A stretch of 64,000 nucleotides of DNA from Adineta vaga (Eukaryota; Rotifera), in the NCBI GenBank assembly GCA_021613535.1, contig CP075497.1, positions 10,230,001 through 10,294,000 of the forward strand, in the 5' to 3' direction. Shown here piece after piece: positions 35,101 to 47,070 of this stretch (position 1 is its first letter; every line of letters begins with the position of its first letter). Under the pieces are notes generated by a model. That model was given only the letters and a program-made list of their open reading frames with translations. It did no database searches and was not told where the DNA came from. The translations under genes and the position numbers were made by a program.

Positions 35101-37671
35101 ATGATGTTCTCTGTTAACATATTTAATTTGAATAATTCACCAATGAAACTAAATCAAACCGAAAAACTACAATTCAATCTTTTCAATATTGTTCATACTT
35201 ACAGAATATTGCCAAAATTTCGTCGTTTCGCTTTATTTAAAGCTTCTTCTAAATTCTCTGCTTCTTCTTTTTGAAGTTTTTCATCGGTAATTGCATCAAC
35301 TGCTATCTTTCGTTGATCATAATTAATATCTTGTCGATAATCATTTTCAAAGCCTTTTTGACAGCGTGATATTAAGATTTGTCGAAATGAAAAAGTTGTT
35401 GTTTCACCATTTTCATTCGGTACTGTTACTTGTTTCTTTTTAAAGCTATCACATAATTCAGCATACATAAAACAATATTTTGGTTCTTCGACTGCTTTTG
35501 AAAATATAATATCAATCATTCCTTCTAATCGTTCATAACGATCAAGTTCAAGTTTTTCAAGTTGTTCAACTAATTTCGTTCTTGTTTGTGGTGTTAATTT
35601 GTTTAAGATTAGTCGAACTTCACGAAGAAATTTATTGTTTGCATCAATAAGTTTTTGTTTTTCAACTTCAATTTCACGAACAAATCTTAGATTAGCTGGT
35701 CGTTGTTGTGCAAGAGGAACTGCTCGTTTACTAAGAAGTTCTTTGATACTATAACGATATCGATTTGATTTTGGTGAACCTTCTTCTGTAGATGTCGGTG
35801 GGATATTTTCCGATGTTTCCCTAGGTGAAGTTTCTTGAAGTTGTTCTGATGAATTAGAAGATAATCTTTCTTCTGCTGATGGTATTTCATTATCAGACTG
35901 AAATTACACAAAAAAAGACATGTTTACGATATTCAATCATTGTATTCTACCTTCAGTTTACGAAAATGAAATACTCGTGTACGATATTGTCGTTTTTTTA
36001 ATACCATTATACCTTTCGTTTTATTCAAATGAAGACTATTTTTCACGGAATTTAAGAGATATTTTAAAGTCTCTGATTTTTGTTTACAAATATACAACCA
36101 AAAACTTTTCTTTCTTCTTTTCTCTCGATTCTTGCGCAATATCAACTTTTCTTGATTATGAGAATGACGATAATGCATTCTCACAACACAGAATAAAAGG
36201 AAAGTTCTCATGACTCATCGTACCGACGTGTTGTCGGGTTAATCAGACTGGGAAAAAACTCATTAGGTCCAGAAATATGCTAACTATGTTCAGTCGATTT
36301 AGTTTGGCTATTGAATTTTACGAAATATTTGAGATTCCAAAACTTTTCTTATGTAAGAAATAAATTAAAACGCCTACTGCTGTTTCGGAGTGCATCGAAT
36401 TAATATCCAGTGGTTCTGATGCTTCAGAATGATCTTGTTCATCTTCTTCAATATCATTTTGATTTGGTTCTATAGTTAATTTTTCATTATTGTTACTTCG
36501 AGTAACACTAGCAGGCTGACTAGATTGTGTTCGTTCGGACGTTTTATTTGATGTTGCTTCGTTATGAGTATCTATCACACCATCATTTATCGAAACGCTC
36601 ACTTTCTAAACGATACAAAAATCAGTAAATAAACATAAAATGAACGTATTTTCGATATTTCATACTTTATCTGTTGGAATTTTCTTTGATTCATTCGATG
36701 TTACTGTGAGAGGAGTATGTATTACTGCAGCTGTTTTTTCCACTTTCACGGGTTGATTTGATGTTGGATCAACAATTACTAATGGATTTTTTTTACGTTT
36801 TTCTTTAAAGAAAGAATAATTATACCATAGAATTTTTCTTTTATATCAATAATTCTATACCTGTAGCTTGAGTGTTAAGAGATGAATATCCATTCTGTGA
36901 ACTCATCTAAAGGAACGAAAAGTATTCTTCATCATAAAATAATAGTCATCATGCATACTATTGACTGAGAAACACCAAGTGGTGGCTGCACTTGTTGATT
37001 GTGAACTGGAGTATAGAGTCCGGAATTCATTTGAGAAAATTGTGCATATTGGGGAACATTTCCTTGGGCCGGAAAAGCTAAAATAGAAAATATTCAACAT
37101 GATTTGTTTCCATCAATTTCGAATAGTGTTACATGTATGCCGATACGGTTGAGACGGCTGAGTTGGTTGTGGTGGTACAAATAACGGCGTTCGTGCGACA
37201 TTCATTGCTCCGTTTGGTACTGCATTTTGCTGTTCATTCGGTGGTCGAACAATAGGAAGACCTGCATTCTAGTTAAGAAGAATGAATTAGATTTACTCGA
37301 ATATCATTTATCAAGTATAATTCTTACTGAAAATCCATTTGGATGGTTAAATGGGGGCGTTGAATATGGTGGCATATATATTTGTTGTTGTTGATAAATG
37401 TTGGGCATTTGATGATTGTATTGCTAAATATGAAAATATATAAACCGAAGAAATGTATCGATAGAACTCTTACTGGATGTGGGATATAATTTGTGCTATA
37501 TGAATTGGATATTGTTGCATAGTCTATAAAATATATGAAGACAAAAATGTTATTATGTCGTGAAATACAACAAATTTTGTTTGTACCTAATCCATTCGGA
37601 TTGAAGTGACCACTCGGAGGTGGATGTAACTCATTCGTATTCAGATAATACGCTTGTTGATCAGAATTCAT
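32129..37671 (-). CDS. EIF4G: Translation initiation factor eIF4G
   Basis: This is the scaffold of the cap-binding complex eIF4F, joining eIF4E, eIF4A and eIF3. It is a long multi-exon gene from [15 protein letters not shown] to ...[10 protein letters not shown]. The N-terminus is Pro/Gln/Asn-rich and disordered ([19 protein letters not shown]). A consensus eIF4E-binding motif, YSIKELL (YxxxxL plus hydrophobic), lies at about 35745-35765. The MIF4G domain follows ([42 protein letters not shown], then [14 protein letters not shown]). After a Gly/Asn/Gln-rich linker comes MA3 ([39 protein letters not shown]). The C-terminal W2 domain carries EAIYAIQ-type helices and ends in an aromatic/acidic box (EAFFHWLQ). 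The largest intron is about 480 nt (35901-36377). All core domains are present and intact. Confidence 0.94.
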
Positions 37672-38382
37672 CGTTTGTATTGATTAAATTCGAAAATTTT
37701 ATGATAAATATCTGCTTGTTTCTATTAAGTTTATATACTTATGAAATACCGATTAGTCATAAGAGTAAATGCTACGCAGTGGTAGAATGTTGACTGTTCA
37801 AAAAAAGAATCAATAAACTAGTGTTAATGTTAATTAACTTAATGTATTGGTTGCAAGAATAATAATAAAAATAAAATGTTAATTGTTCTTCTTGTCGTTA
37901 ATTGAACAATTAAAGCTGATTATAGTACGAATAAATACTGAAAGAAAGAAACGAGAAAAAAGATTTTTGATGAATAACGTCAGCGAATAGCAGTTATGTA
38001 TTGAAATGTGTACTTAACGCCTGCGCATCCAAAGTGTAAAAAGAATAAGGGAGAAAAGACACTCGATGATGCATGTTGCTCTTTTTTTTCTATGAAAGAA
38101 AAGAAAAATCCAACATTATTAGAAAAGAAAAAAAATTTCGAAATGTCTCTTTATAGAAGAGGAATATCAAACAGTTTCTAATTGGTTTACATCAATGAAT
38201 CATATTCAAATGGATTTTTCTCTCAAATCATAGCCTCCTAATCAATTTATTATTAAATAAATAAAATAACAAATAAAATAAAATAGACCATTGACTTGGT
38301 ACTTTCTGCTCGTTTAGTAATAATCAACATGAATAGATATCTTGTTAATAAGATGTCACTAGTTTGCAGTTGTTGTTGAGAG
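37672..38382. other. Intergenic between eIF4G start and VAMP-like gene
   Basis: About 710 bases. It is AT-rich, and the eIF4G promoter should lie here together with the VAMP-like 3' UTR. I see no ORF or repeat. Confidence 0.4.
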
Positions 38383-38661
38383 TTAAGAAATGAGTTTTAT
38401 GAATGTAGCCAACATAAGAAACACAAGAATAAAAGTAAGAACAATAAGCAAAAATTTGATTGTTCGAAAGTTATTTTTCCACCAAAATTGCCATTTCGTT
38501 TCATGAGTAAGACGTCGAAATTGATCAGTTTCTTGATTTAAACTTACTGCTGCTACACTGAGTTTCTCTAAATCACAATTTCGTTTTTCCAATAGATGTA
38601 TATTTTCTTTTGCAATGTTAGTTACGCCACTAATTTGATTTTGTAGTTGTTCCAGAGACAT
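38383..38661 (-). CDS. Short R-SNARE (VAMP/synaptobrevin-like)
   Basis: This single exon gives 92 residues, shorter than most VAMPs because the N-terminus is only a few residues. A SNARE motif spans about residues 4-60. Arg27 fits the ionic zero layer: measured from it, Leu at +4 and +7, Ala +11, Leu +14 and Phe +21 match synaptobrevin exactly. A conserved-style WWKNN precedes a C-terminal membrane anchor (FLLIVLTFILVFLMLATFI). It would act as a vesicle SNARE, pairing with syntaxin/SNAP-25-type partners. With no longin domain it belongs to the brevin group. The ATG at 38661 is the only sensible start. Confidence 0.88.
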   Translation of the reverse strand: MSLEQLQNQISGVTNIAKENIHLLEKRNCDLEKLSVAAVSLNQETDQFRRLTHETKWQFWWKNNFRTIKFLLIVLTFILVFLMLATFIKLIS

Positions 38662-39464
38662 GTTAAAAATGGATGCTGTGTCTATTGAGATTTTTCCGTT
38701 TTGTGTTAAAGCAAAAAATTCATGTCAATAGATTTTTTGTTGTGAAATAGGAATAACGTCAATAGATGATAAGTATGTGTCAAAGAATAGAGTGATTCTA
38801 TATATTTTTTTAGTAAATATTTTATTTTCATATTTTGCATTAGAATAGTATCAACAATTCTTTTATCAATGTCGATTTCTAATAAACCTTTTTTAGTAGA
38901 ATATATCGACAGTTGTTAAGTCCATGTATGATTACGATCATTCGAATTAAGCGTCCGTTTTTGTTTGTTTGAATAGAACTACCTTTCGAGGTACTTTATC
39001 AATAATAAGTAAACGAACACTTGACCTATTTCTTGACAGAGTTGTTTCATATATGGATGAATTGCGCTGGTATTGTACCGTTTGACAAAAAGATTGAAAA
39101 AAATAAATAATACGATTATAAAGCATATTTTCTCTGCTATTTGATAGAGCTCTATTAGTTGTGTATAAACAAGGATTTTCCCAACTGTTTTCTTTTTATT
39201 AAAACGAGAATAACAGTATGAAAAACGTATATTATAAAATCAGTGTTTTTCTGGTCTTTTTGGGCTAATGAAAGATATCATTCTTAGAATTTTCTTGCCA
39301 AAAAGAAATAAAAAAAGCGTATTTATATACTGTTACCATATATGCAATCGAAAGTTTATGAAAAGGGGAATCTAATGAGCATGTGTAGAACTGTATCTAC
39401 GATACATGCATAAGTAAGGGGTAATGAATGTAAATTGCTGCTCTTTCTCTAATTGGTGACTGTA
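38662..39464. other. Intergenic between VAMP-like gene and PTB-domain gene
   Basis: About 800 bases of AT-rich spacer containing the VAMP-like promoter and the 3' UTR of the PTB gene. Nothing distinctive was seen. Confidence 0.4.
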
Positions 39465-41759
39465 CTACTTTATAAGATGATTTCGACGATCATTGATGGT
39501 GCGTGAATTGACAAACGTTTCAATCTGAGAATCTTTGAAGTCAAATAAGGTCAATAAATTTTTTCCTTGACGATCTTCAAAAAAACCACTGACAACTTCA
39601 TAATCGACTTTTTCATTATCGAAACTACGATGATGTTCACGTTTTTTATATTTTTTTTGTTTATAATTCGATGCTATTGATGGTGGTCGATCATCGAATA
39701 AAAGTGATTTTCGAAGATGTTCGTCTTCTACGGTTAGACGTTCGATTTCATTTGGTAATTCTTGATCCAATTGATAATGATAACAAAATCGAAAATCTGC
39801 CGTGACATTTAGTGAGACATAAAGTTGTTGTGGTGCAGATGTTTGTTGTTCATCATTGACTGTTGATGACGGATTAGTTTCACTTACCCATCGAATAAAA
39901 ACATCTTGACCCGAATTTACATCTTTAATTCGTTCAACACGTATTAGATTAGGTGCTGGTGCATATGGATCTACGTTTGATTGTCCGGCTTGTGGAATAG
40001 GTGTTGTTGCTGTTGTCGCTGTATTTGTTATCAATGATTGACAATCAGTTGCAGGAAAAGGTTGGGATGATTGTGACAATGGTGGTGGTTGTTGCTGTGT
40101 TGGTCGTTGACTAGCAGATATAGATGCTATGGATGTTAGGCGTCGTCGCCGTTGACGACGACGACGACTCCGCCGACTGTGATGACAAGATGAACATGAA
40201 GATGAGGACGAGGCTGTCGATGATGATCGTGAGGAACCTGTTCTATTTGAACTACATGATCGAGCTTAAGAGTAAAGAAAACATGTGAAATATAAAATTC
40301 TTTTCTTTGGTTGAGAATAAATTATTTACATCTTGGTGATGTTGAACGAATTTTACTTGTTGATCGATCGTTTTCATATTTGTGGTGTTCCCATAATTGC
40401 CATGTATCAATGGGTACTCGATCTGTCTTATAATAGAAACCACCACCTTCTGTATTTGTTTGATAATCTAATGTACGTTCACGATCGGGTGCAGGTACAA
40501 TACGTATTTCATTATCAATTTCTTTATTTTTCGATCCATAATCATCTACCTATATAATTATGTAAGTATATAAACTTTAAATTTGAAATGAAATCTTTTG
40601 TTTTCCTATACTTTGAAATAAAGTGGTACTTTTGAACAATCTTGATGTGGTACAGTTGCTTGATATGCACTAAAACAAGCTTGAACAAGGGCGAGAGCTG
40701 CTTGTCTCGTTTTTGTAACAAAACAATGACATTCATCCACAGGTAAATGACGAGTACGTCGAAAAGTGACAGCAAATAAAGGTGGATTACGTGTGTTTTC
40801 CATGCGAGCTGCAGCTGGTGAATCCAAAGGGACAAAACGCCATCCATTAGGAAATTCGGCACCAGTTTGTGTTCGTGTTGCAAAACGAATACTAGCACAG
40901 TAGACAAGAGAACGAATAGGATAAAATAAAACAACAGATGGATCACGAGCAAATTGTAATTGTAAACCATTATCATAAATTGATAACCATGCTTCAATAC
41001 CTAAAAGTTCAAATTATAGTTAATTATATTCGATAAAAATTTATTTTTTTATACCTCGAACAACTTCTTTACCATCTACTGGATATCGTCGAGATAATGG
41101 TTCTTGTATCGCATCAATTCCACGTTGACCAGGTGAAGAAATCGCTGTACCCAAATATAATACACTACATTTCGCTCTAAATAAATATAGGATAAATCAT
41201 TAGTTCAACAGTTTTTCCTATTTGAAGTTCAATCCAATTTATATTTCCTAATAATCGAATGTCTTTCGACATGCATGACTAATCAAGGAGAAGAATGAAA
41301 AATGTAAAAAAAAATCCAAAAACATATGATTATTTTTGTTTGACACAATTCAATTATTCATTAGATTTTTAAATGAAAAAGAAACATACGAAAATACGAA
41401 ATTATCGGTTTATTAATTTCTAGTTACGCCTCATAAATCAAATAATATACATATAGATTAAGAAGAATAGTTCTCTGGTTTAAAAACTGGCTCATTATTT
41501 ACTTTCAGATGCATTAATCTTTGATTAAAACTTACAAAGGTTGGGAACCATCAATAACAATCGGTCGATATTGCATTTGTTGTTGTTGCTGCTGCTGCTG
41601 CTGTTGTTGTTGTTCATAATCATAATTATTTTCATCCACAATCACATGAGAAGTTGCTTGTTCATTATTATCAGTATACAACTGTTGTGCATATCTTGAA
41701 GGTTCTACAGTTTGACCATTTTCATCCACATAGGTGTACTCAGTTGTTGGATAATACAT
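39465..41759 (-). CDS. PTB/PID-domain protein, uncharacterised
   Basis: Several exons run from MYYPTTEYTYVDENGQ to ...RNHLIK. The N-terminus is acidic with a polyglutamine run (about 12 Gln, CAG/CAA codons at 41577-41612). A phosphotyrosine-binding (PID) domain is encoded from about 41178 to 40610: AKCSVLYLGTAISS, GIDAIQEPLSRRYPVDG, LSIYDNGLQLQF, DPSVVLFYPIRSLVYCASIR, PLFAVTFRRTR, DECHCFVTKTRQAALALVQA. The C-terminal half holds a short Arg-rich run (RRSRRRRQRRRR), Ser-rich tracts and a charged tail (YKQKKYKKREHHRS). PTB proteins are membrane-proximal adaptors that bind NPxY-type tails. The domain call is good, but the family is not one I can name. Confidence 0.8.
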
Positions 41760-43350
41760 AGCGATTTTGTAAATAAAGTATTTCAATGATAATAGAAGAC
41801 AATCAACAACATTTCTTTTTTTTCTGTCGTTCAAAAACGAAACTTTAACGTTAAGAGTAAAAACAAAGCACGCTTCTTATCATTAATACTCACTAGACAC
41901 AATAGATGATATACGACGTTTGCTGTTCAACCAACCGTATCAATCGAAAACGATGGCTATGTAGCAAATGAATGAAAATAGTAGATGTGTGATTGTAAGG
42001 CGGTAATAACGATGGCTATCGATTTTTCTCTTTCGTTTCTCTTTCTCATTGTGACCTATTGCCAGATTGTCCACTGACCTTTCATGTACTCATATTTTAA
42101 AACACAAATAACTACATTGATCAAAATAATAAGACTATCGTATATCTATTATCAATGAAAATGAACAAATATTTCTCATTGTGCTCTCTTTGAAATGTAT
42201 CGTTCTACAAATTTTCCTCATGATAAATAAATCAGTTATTGAAAAAAGAAAGAATGTTATCATAGAAGATTCATGATAGAAAATACAGAATATTTTTATA
42301 CAAACTTATTTGTCGCTACTTTGATAAGCGATCTTATCGCTACGTATGTCAATAATTTTTATAAATATTGGTTAAACATATCATCAATGATTACATCGAT
42401 TTGATTGATGGTCCGATATTGTAAATAGTTCAATCTCGAAACTATTCATAGCAAATCGAATAGATGAAATTAGTAATGAACGATATATGTATATATAATG
42501 ATCTAATACTATTTAGTAGCAAATAATCAAATCTTCAAGGATTTTCTTCAGATATAAACATCAGTATAAAAGAGAATTAAATATTGATTGTGATATAAAA
42601 TTGAACAATTTTTTGTTTTTTATTATGCGATTGAAACGTTAATATGTACCTTGAGTATTCTGAATAACCTTAAATGATTTTTTTCCTCATGTTAATATTT
42701 GACGTCAAATCATTGCACACGTCAGGACGTGTCTTTGCTCAATATGAATTAACAACATATCAGTTTTGTATTCATTGTCACATCAACATACAGATATATT
42801 GATCAATAGTAATGACAATAAAACATATCCATCATTGTCTTTTGATTATACCAATTCATTATTAAGATTTCGCTCATTTAATTTGAATATCGAAAGTATT
42901 TAAACAGAATCACATTATCAACCAATCAATCTTTTACATAATATAATTTTATCAACATATCGATTAAAAAGATTAAACTTAATATGCTTGATTGAACACC
43001 ATCATATTTCGGTGTTCATATGAAATATTTAGCTAGATTTTTTTTATTCTGTATAATATAGTTTGTTTTTTTTCGTCTGATGGAAGTATGCAACACGCGT
43101 ATGTGTTTATGTATGTTTACGACATATAACAGAGTCAAATGGAACAAATAAACGAAACAAATAACTAGAGGCGCAAAATAGACAAAAAAGAAAGAAAGAG
43201 AAACATGCACACGCCGAAAGAGAAAAAGCAAAAAAAAGAAAAGAAAATGTCACACACAAAAGACATCAACTGTATTTTTCAATAAATGTTCAAAGTATAG
43301 GTTTTCTTTCGCAATAATATTCCTATTCAAAATTGAATACAAATACCGTA
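41760..43350. other. Intergenic region with palindromic CRE-like cluster
   Basis: 1.6 kb with no gene. It contains a perfect palindrome ATTTGACGTCAAAT at 42697-42710. Seven bases further on is an inverted repeat with 7-bp arms (ACACGTC-AG-GACGTGT, 42717-42732). A stem-loop with 8-bp arms (TGAACACC/GGTGTTCA, 42993-43018) lies about 330 bases past the RBM26/27-like stop. The rest is AT-rich. Confidence 0.5.
42697..42732. promoter_or_regulatory. CRE-like palindrome plus adjacent inverted repeat
   Basis: ATTTGACGTCAAAT contains the cAMP-response/ATF core TGACGTCA and is palindromic over 14 bases. It is followed closely by ACACGTC-AG-GACGTGT. The pair lies about 940 bases upstream of the PTB-gene start. 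Binding is inferred, not shown. Confidence 0.35.
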
Positions 43351-46300
43351 TCAAGAACCTAGCAGCTGAACTTCATCATCGAGATCATTTGGTTCAAAAT
43401 CTTCATGACTATTATTCATGGAAAGACTTGTTTGTTTTGACTGACGATTCGAATCAGTTAATAATTGATCTACTTCAATCTAATATAGAAGATAGGTTAG
43501 AAAATATAGTCATTGAAATGATTAAACTTACATTTTCATTTTCATCAACATCACTGGTTTGATTTTGATTTCTTCTTTTTGCTTCGGGTTCATCGTCACC
43601 ATCATCCTCATCCTCATCATCTTCTTCTTCTTCTTCATGGGTTACTTCCGCAGATGATGCACCAAGTAATTCATCTTCAATAGTTTCAGATAGAGTTCGT
43701 TTCTTTCCACTCGTATTCAATGATGTATCTGCATCGAAAGATATATCAAGATGATGATCTTTAAATGTTAATCCATTCTTTTGTATCTAGAAAATGAATG
43801 AAATTAAATATAGAATATAATTTGAAAGAAAATTTGTTTCGTTTACTTTATCGACATCAGATTGTGAAGAATATGTAACAAGTAATGTAGTATCACTATC
43901 ACCCGGTTCAACTTTCGTAGCGCCCGATTTCTGGAAAGAAAAACAAAAGAAAATTAATAGTTTTCCAAAAAGAAAATAAATACCAACTTTTAAAAAGTCA
44001 TCTAACTCGTCTCTTGGTATATCATTGATATTTTTGATCACAAGTTGTTTTTGTTTTGTTGTATTCTCATTATCTGTGAGAACATTTGTAAAATTTAATG
44101 ATGATTGACCTAATGTCGAACTCATTGCACGACGCTAAAATAAAACAATGTACATGAAATGAACAAGATTTGTTTTTGTTGTTAAAGTCAATTACCATAT
44201 CTGCTGATGTTTTTGCTCTGAGAGTTTCGAGTTGTTTTTGTAAAGTTTCTGCACGTTGTTTCAGAGCATCTTGTTGACTAGTTTTAGTTGGTAGGGTTGG
44301 CTTTGACACCAATGCTGCTCCTACTGTTGTTGATGCTTTGACTGGTGGTGTTACACGCAGTAAATCCTTAAGTCTAACAATTGTAGCATCAACTTGTTTC
44401 ATTAATGTACGAATAGATTCTTTTTCAGTATTCGTTTCAGCCGCTTCTAGTCTTTTTAGTAATAATTTTTGCCGTTGAATCTGTTCTTCTAATAGAACTT
44501 GTTTTTTACGATGAATTTCAATAGTAGCTTTTTTAGCGGCTTCTTTTTTCGTAAGTGCTGCAGATGGTAGAGTTGCCTTTCTCAAAGATGTTGCAGCTGT
44601 AGGTGCTACTGGCGTTGGTACGGGTGTAGGGGTTGGATTTGTAGCTGATTGAGAAGTCTAAAAATAGATTTAGGAACAATATGAAAAAAAGATTAAAACA
44701 ATAAAAATCGTTTACCGGTGGTGTTTGTTCTGATTTATTTTCTGATAAATGTTGCATTTTCATCCAATGAAGTTTCATCGGATTAGGTGTGTTCGATGAA
44801 GATTTTTTAGTTGATGCAGCGTCCGTTGAGGATGATGATATTGATTGTTGTTGTTGTTGTGTAGATTGATTCGAGCTATTGCCATTGTTAGCAGATGATT
44901 GCCCCTAGAAATGTAGGATAGTTTAATACAAATAATTAAAGAACGGTACTGATATTCTCATGTGTATCAAAATTTACCTTATTGCTGTTATGCCAAAATA
45001 TTTTAATGAAACGATTATTAAATAAAGGTTGAGGATTTTTATATGCAGTTTCAGCTTCGTGTTGTGTTGCATAAGCAACAAGAGCAGAATCAGATGATCC
45101 ATCATAAGCAATCTAAGAGAAATGACAAGTTTTGTTTACTTAACTGTATATGTGACATGAAATGTTTCCTTTACTTGTACGTTTGTGACTGTACCAAATT
45201 TACTAAAATGTTCGTTTAATTTTGAAATTGTATTAAATTCAGTTGGAATTTTACGTATTTCAAGTGTAGCTGGTGCTGATCCAGATCCATCTGGTTTTTG
45301 CCCTATATTTAAGAAAGAAAGTATCATTTCAATAGTTCAGAATCAAGAACTTACATGGACGTTTCCATCCACGGCCATGGTAACCATTATTAGAATTAGA
45401 ATGATTCATATGATTGCTGCTATTATTATTGTTACTTGAATCAATAGCCAATGAATGATCTTGTGGTTGTGGCTGTTGCTGTGGCTGCTGCTGTTGTTGT
45501 TGTTGTGGTGGTAGTTGCAGTTGAATTTGTTGTTGCTGCTGCTGCTGCTGCTGTGGATGATGCGGTCGTCGGTCATTCGGATAAGAACCAGTAGGGATGT
45601 GTCGTTTGTTATGCATCATAGGACCACTAGGCATTCCCCCTAGAAATAAATGCATTTATTAAATTATTGTACACAAAGAAATGACAATAAATTACTTAAA
45701 CTTGAATCATTTGGACGTAAGTTTTGTTCAAGTGGTAATGGTTCAGCATTGGTAACAACCGTAACAAGTGTACGTTGAGGATTCATCATCATCATCTGTT
45801 GTTGTGATAATTGAGGTTGTCCTACTGATAATGGTGGACCTTGCATACGTGGATGATGATGCATAGGATGTCTCATATACATTGGTGGACCTTGATGAGA
45901 TCCATGCTTTAATTCAGGTGCTTCAGGATTATATTCATGATAATGAGGATGTAGATGGGCTGGTGGCATTCCATACTGCTGATAAGGTGGGTAATATGTT
46001 TGTTGTTGCTGCTGTTGTTGTTGTTGTTGTTGTTTTTGTTGTTGTTGCTGCTTCTGCTGTTCGAAAACAACAGCATTTGTTCCGTGATCATATGGACATG
46101 AATCTCCGAGTGAACAATAACCTTTATTTTCAAAAAAATCACTACAGGGAATTTTTTTGTATAAAAAATTTGTATTTGTAGTTGGCGGTTGATGAATAGT
46201 ACTGATTTGACGTGTTGGCGATGAACGTGAGGATGAACCGGATGATGAATGTGAATATGAACGTTGTGCACGTTTCGCTGGTGGTGGTGAACCAGAACGT

Positions 46301-46835
46301 GAACGAGATGATGAACGATTTGATTATTTGAATTTGTGTGGTTTTGATGACGTGTTGATTATTTGAATTTGTGTTCAGGAGGATGTTGCTTGAGACGTTG
46401 TTGTTGGAATCTGTTGTTGTTGTTGTTCATTATCTTGTTTAGTTGGTGATGTAGAGTTTTGTTGTTCTAAGATCTCTGAGGATTCTGCTGCTTTATCATC
46501 ACTAGTTTCACTTGCTTTTGGTTGCACATTTTCCTATAAAAAAAAGAAAAACTCTATTATCGATGTAAAAAAATATTTTAACAAACTTTTTTTGCTTCTG
46601 GAATATATCGTCCATTTCGAATAACTTCAAATAATTGATCAACAAAATCTTTTGTTGCTAAAATACAATTTTCACGTAATTTATCTAACGGTTTATCTTT
46701 CGCGACCAGAGCGAGAACATAACGAGCTAAAGCAATAGGTTCAGCATCGCATCTGAAGAGTTTTTGAAAAACATACATAGGTTCGAGGGTTGAAACGAGC
46801 CATTCTCGTAATGCTACTTCGTCGTCGATCAACAT
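43351..46835 (-). CDS. RBM26/27: RBM26/RBM27 (Swm)-like RNA-binding protein, reading frame interrupted
   Basis: A nuclear RNA-binding protein of the poly(A) tail exosome-targeting-linked RBM26/27 family. Order seen: N-terminal PWI-like helical domain (DEVALREWLVSTLEPM, YVLALVAKDKPLDKL, FVDQLFEVIRNGRY); Gln/Ser-rich linker; Ser/Arg stretch (SNRSSSRSRSG); CCCH zinc finger (CSDFFENKGYCSLGDSCPYDHG); Gln/His/Pro-rich segment; RRM (TLEIRKIPTEFNTISKLNEH, NNRFIKIFWHN); Lys/Glu coiled coil (AAKKATIEIHRKKQVLLEEQ); second RRM-like fold (KQLVIKNINDIPRDELDDFL); acidic tail ending LDDEVQLLGS. All match RBM26/27 order. Two stops interrupt one frame between the linker and the SR stretch, TGA at 46375-46377 and TAA at 46324-46326, inside a 35-bp tandem duplication. 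A skipped segment, an assembly error or a real mutation could explain them. Confidence 0.85.
46320..46374. repeat. 35-bp partial tandem duplication inside RBM26/27-like gene
   Basis: The 20-base block TTGATTATTTGAATTTGTGT occurs at 46320-46339 and again at 46355-46374, exactly 35 bases apart. The unit is not a multiple of three. Both in-frame stop codons of the host gene lie in or at the edge of this repeat. Confidence 0.8.
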
Positions 46836-47070
46836 GAAAATAATGATTCTTTAATTATATACAAAACCGAATCTTTTCACGTTACAACAAATCTAAAAAC
46901 AAAGATGAAATTTTTTTCTTCTAAATATCTTCATGCTGAATTGATTAGTAAAAAAATTTATCTGATTAATTATTTTTCACAACTGAGAAAAACAAAAGAA
47001 CAACTGTGAATTATATCTGAACTAGTTCAATGGAGGTGAATTTGCATGCATTCATTTATAAGAAAAAAAA

